A stretch of 64,000 nt of DNA from Sphingosinicella soli (GTDB taxonomy: Bacteria > Pseudomonadota > Alphaproteobacteria > Sphingomonadales > Sphingomonadaceae). How positions within the stretch are numbered: position 1 is the first letter of the stretch; every line of letters begins with the position of its first letter. Location: NCBI RefSeq assembly GCF_014199685.1, contig NZ_JACHNZ010000001.1, positions 1 to 64,000 on the forward strand. Direction: 5' to 3'. Both the position numbers and the translations under genes were made by a program. Under the pieces are notes generated by a model. That model was given only the letters and a program-made list of their open reading frames with translations, was not told where the DNA came from and did not search any database. Below are positions 61,657 to 64,000 of this stretch, piece by piece.

Positions 61657-63108
61657 TCACCCTTTCGTTATGTTGGCGGTCTGGGCCGTCTTCCCAACCT
61701 GGTCGTCTATCCTGCCGAGGCTTTCGTCGCGCCCCATCACTTCCAGAACCTCGAAGATACCCGGCGACGTTGTGGTTCCCGTTAACGCCGCGCGCAGAGG
61801 CTGCGCGAATTTGCCGAGCCCGATCTGCTCTTGCTCGGCGTAGACCCGCACGGCGGCTTCGATGGCTGCGGCAGTCCATTCGCCCACACCGGCGATAATC
61901 TCCCGCAGCGACGCGAGGCGCTCCCTGCCGGCGCTGTCTAGCAACCCTTGCGCCTTTTCGTCGAGTATTATTGGGCGCTGCCGAAACAGAAATGCGCTGG
62001 AGGCGGCCAACTCGTTCAAATCTTTCGCTCTTGGCTTCAGATGCGGCATTGTGCGGAGCAGCAAGTCTCCTTCGGCGGGCGTCAGCTCGCGGGCCAGTTC
62101 CGCCGCGATCCGGGGCGTGATGAGCCCCGTCAGCCGGGCATCGTCCGCCTCGCGCAGGTAATGCCCGTTGACGCTTTCGAGCTTCTTGAAGTCGAGTCGC
62201 GCCGGGTTGCGGCCGATGCCGTCCAGCGTGAACACGGCGGCGGCCTCGTCGCGCGTGAAAAACTCCTGGTCGCCGTGCCCCCAGCCGAGCCGCAGCAGAT
62301 AATTCTCCAGCGCTTCGGGCAGGAAGCCCATGTCGCGGTAGGCATCCACCCCGAGCGCGCCGTGCCGCTTGGAAAGTTTCGCCCCGTCCGCGCCGTGGAT
62401 CAGCGGCACGTGCGCATAGCCGGGTTCCGCCCAGCCGAGCGCGCGGATCAGCGCAAGCTGGCGGAAGGCGTTGTTCAAATGGTCGTCGCCGCGGATCACG
62501 TGCGTGATGCCCATGTCGTAGTCGTCGACCACCACCGCCAGCATGTAGGTCGGCGTCCCGTCGGAGCGCAGCAGCACGAAATCGTCGAGTTCGGCGTTCT
62601 TCACCGTCACCGCGCCCTGCACGGCGTCGTTGATCGTCACCTCGCCCTCCTGCGGCGCTTTCAGGCGGATGACATAGGGCGCACCCTCGGGCGCGTCCGA
62701 AGCGTCGCGGTCCCGCCAGCGGCCGTCGTAGCGCAGCGGGCGTTTTTCGGCGCGCGCGGTCTCGCGCATCGTCTCCAGCTCTTGCGGAGTCGCGAAGCAC
62801 TTGTAGGCGCCGCCCGTCTCCAGTAGCCCGCGCGCGACCTCCGCGTGCCGCGCCTCGCGCTCGGACTGATGGACGATCTCGCCGTCCCAGTTCAGGTTCA
62901 GCCACGAAAGCCCGTCGATGATCGCATCGATCGCCTCTTTGGTGGAGCGCGCCTTGTCGGTGTCCTCGATGCGCAGCTTGAACGTACCGCCCGTCGCCTT
63001 CGCGTAGAGCAGGTTGAACAGCGCGGTGCGCGCGCCGCCGATGTGGAGGAATCCGGTCGGGCTCGGCGCGAAGCGCGTAACGACCGGGGTTTTGGCGCTT
63101 GCGCCCAT
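61657..63108 (-). CDS. gltX: Glutamyl-tRNA synthetase
   Basis: The 483-residue class I synthetase begins at ATG 63108 with [20 protein letters not shown] (HIGH motif) and has the KMSKS variant [27 protein letters not shown] and [14 protein letters not shown] are also present. I reject the longer start at 63171, whose extra 21 residues lie upstream of a sensible N-terminus. In an alphaproteobacterium it may charge tRNA-Glu and possibly mischarge tRNA-Gln for later amidation. Confidence 0.95.
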   Translation of the reverse strand: MGASAKTPVVTRFAPSPTGFLHIGGARTALFNLLYAKATGGTFKLRIEDTDKARSTKEAIDAIIDGLSWLNLNWDGEIVHQSEREARHAEVARGLLETGGAYKCFATPQELETMRETARAEKRPLRYDGRWRDRDASDAPEGAPYVIRLKAPQEGEVTINDAVQGAVTVKNAELDDFVLLRSDGTPTYMLAVVVDDYDMGITHVIRGDDHLNNAFRQLALIRALGWAEPGYAHVPLIHGADGAKLSKRHGALGVDAYRDMGFLPEALENYLLRLGWGHGDQEFFTRDEAAAVFTLDGIGRNPARLDFKKLESVNGHYLREADDARLTGLITPRIAAELARELTPAEGDLLLRTMPHLKPRAKDLNELAASSAFLFRQRPIILDEKAQGLLDSAGRERLASLREIIAGVGEWTAAAIEAAVRVYAEQEQIGLGKFAQPLRAALTGTTTSPGIFEVLEVMGRDESLGRIDDQVGKTAQTANITKG

Positions 63109-63156
63109 GAAGATCCTGTCCGAAACTGAGGAAAGTCGGGGGGCTCTAACATAACG

Positions 63157-64000
63157 CTGCCAGCCGTTCAAACCGGGCCGGTCGAGACCGGAGCGTCATC
63201 CCGCGCGCGGCTTTCGCGTCAGCACGATGCAGCCGAAATCTGGCTGGCGGAGGAGCGCCACCAGCTCGTGCTCTTCGCGCCCGTTGCGCTCGGGCTCGGC
63301 ATCGCGGCGTGGTTCGCGCTTCCCACGCCGCGCGATTGGCTGGCGGCGATGCTGCTCGGTGGGGCGCTTGCCGTCGCTGCGCTGCTCGCGAGCGGCTTGC
63401 CCCGTATCGTGCTTGCCGGCTTCGGGCTGCTGTTCGCGCTCGGAGTCGGCGCGGCGTGGCTGCGCGCGGAGCAGGTGCGCGCGCCGATCATGGAGCGGAC
63501 CTGGCGCGTGCTGACGATCGAGGCCACGGTCGATGCCGTGGAGGCGCGACCGGCGGAGGGGCGCACGCGCCTGCTTCTCACCGACATTTCCGATCTGCCT
63601 CCCGGTCTCACCGCGCGCGTCGGCATCCGCAGCGAAGCGCCGCCGGGCGTCAGGCCGGGCGCGCGCGTCGCGCTCAGGGCGTCCCTGTCGCCGCCGCCGG
63701 GGCCCAACATTCCCGGCGGCTATCATTTCGCGCGCCGCGCCTGGTTCGACGGGATCGGGGCGGTCGGCTACGCACTTTCCGATGTCACGGTCGTCGCGCC
63801 CGCGCCCGAGCGCCCCGGTTTCGTGCGGCGGTTCCAGGCGTTTCGCAGCGCGCTCACCAAGCGCCTGCAGGACGGCGTCGGCGGCAGGGAAGGCGGGCTC
63901 GCCGCCGCGCTCGTCACCGGCGACCGGGGCGGCATCCCTGAAGACGTCACCGAGGCGATGCGCGACAGCGGGCTTGCGCATCTCATTTCGATCTCGGGGC
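63157..64000 (+). CDS. comEC: ComEC/Rec2 DNA-uptake channel, N-terminal part (runs off window)
   Basis: The frame open from 63130 to the window end encodes membrane helices ([37 protein letters not shown]). An OB-fold DUF4131 domain follows ([40 protein letters not shown]), then [38 protein letters not shown] and [12 protein letters not shown], the start of the competence core. ComEC carries single-stranded DNA across the inner membrane. The frame has no ATG, GTG or TTG before GTG 63268, which would cut into the first helix. CTG 63157 is a possible start, so the exact start is unknown. Confidence 0.88.
   Translation, partial: MPAVQTGPVETGASSRARLSRQHDAAEIWLAEERHQLVLFAPVALGLGIAAWFALPTPRDWLAAMLLGGALAVAALLASGLPRIVLAGFGLLFALGVGAAWLRAEQVRAPIMERTWRVLTIEATVDAVEARPAEGRTRLLLTDISDLPPGLTARVGIRSEAPPGVRPGARVALRASLSPPPGPNIPGGYHFARRAWFDGIGAVGYALSDVTVVAPAPERPGFVRRFQAFRSALTKRLQDGVGGREGGLAAALVTGDRGGIPEDVTEAMRDSGLAHLISISG

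Noticed and set aside
1-64000. CRISPR arrays, rRNA genes, prophage or integron signatures
   Set aside because: I saw no regularly spaced direct repeats, no rRNA sequence and no phage structural genes in the window.

Overview
The window is high-GC bacterial chromosome from an alphaproteobacterium, most likely a sphingomonad. I base this on a complete 14-gene nuo operon followed by birA, coaX, RNase J and a DUF1467 gene, the order zapA / 6S RNA / 5-formyl-THF cyclo-ligase, the block gltA-gltX-comEC, a large TonB-dependent receptor paired with an S9 peptidase, frequent GTG/TTG starts with 4-base stop/start overlaps, and sites matching the CtrA box. No database search was possible; names rest on sequence motifs and family knowledge.

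Layout. 1-1030 is an accessory edge: the end of an IS481-family element, a proline-rich micro-ORF and a ParD/ParE toxin-antitoxin pair. 1082-3871 holds small membrane or envelope genes, including a DUF167 gene broken by a frameshift. 4032-8944 is a TonB receptor plus S9 peptidase, preceded by a leader that can fold into a three-way junction burying the ribosome-binding site. 8946-20973 is a tryptophan/anthranilate catabolic cluster. It runs from tryptophan 2,3-dioxygenase, an alpha/beta-hydrolase kynurenine formamidase and kynureninase to anthranilate. A CoA ligase, the fused 2-aminobenzoyl-CoA monooxygenase/reductase, beta-oxidation-type enzymes, glutaryl-CoA dehydrogenase, a thioesterase and a RidA protein then follow, with an internal MarR regulator. 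Most of these genes overlap by 4 bases, so they probably form one transcript of about 11 kb.

21094-23022 has tRNA-Asp(GTC), chorismate mutase, DUF2842, 5-formyl-THF cyclo-ligase, 6S RNA, ZapA and a small coiled-coil protein. 23255-31225 is a central-carbon block (tkt, gap, pgk, class I fba) with thiE, efp, an inositol-monophosphatase-family gene and a CAP-domain protein. 31303-45680 is nuoA-N, interrupted between nuoG and nuoH by a palindromic repeat that recurs at 57490. 45677-49051 (birA, coaX, rnj, DUF1467) is translationally coupled to the end of nuo.

49077-51875 carries a long membrane-anchored coiled-coil protein divergent from an Hpt phosphotransfer protein. 51877-57478 is an inositol-phosphate cluster: two CDP-alcohol phosphatidyltransferases, inositol-phosphate synthase, a nucleotidyltransferase that probably makes CDP-inositol, and a Wzi-type outer-membrane protein. 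I consider it, with the tryptophan cluster, the most interesting system here. 57682-60290 is a DUF2336 protein plus PAS histidine kinase, and 60363-64000 is gltA, gltX and the start of comEC.
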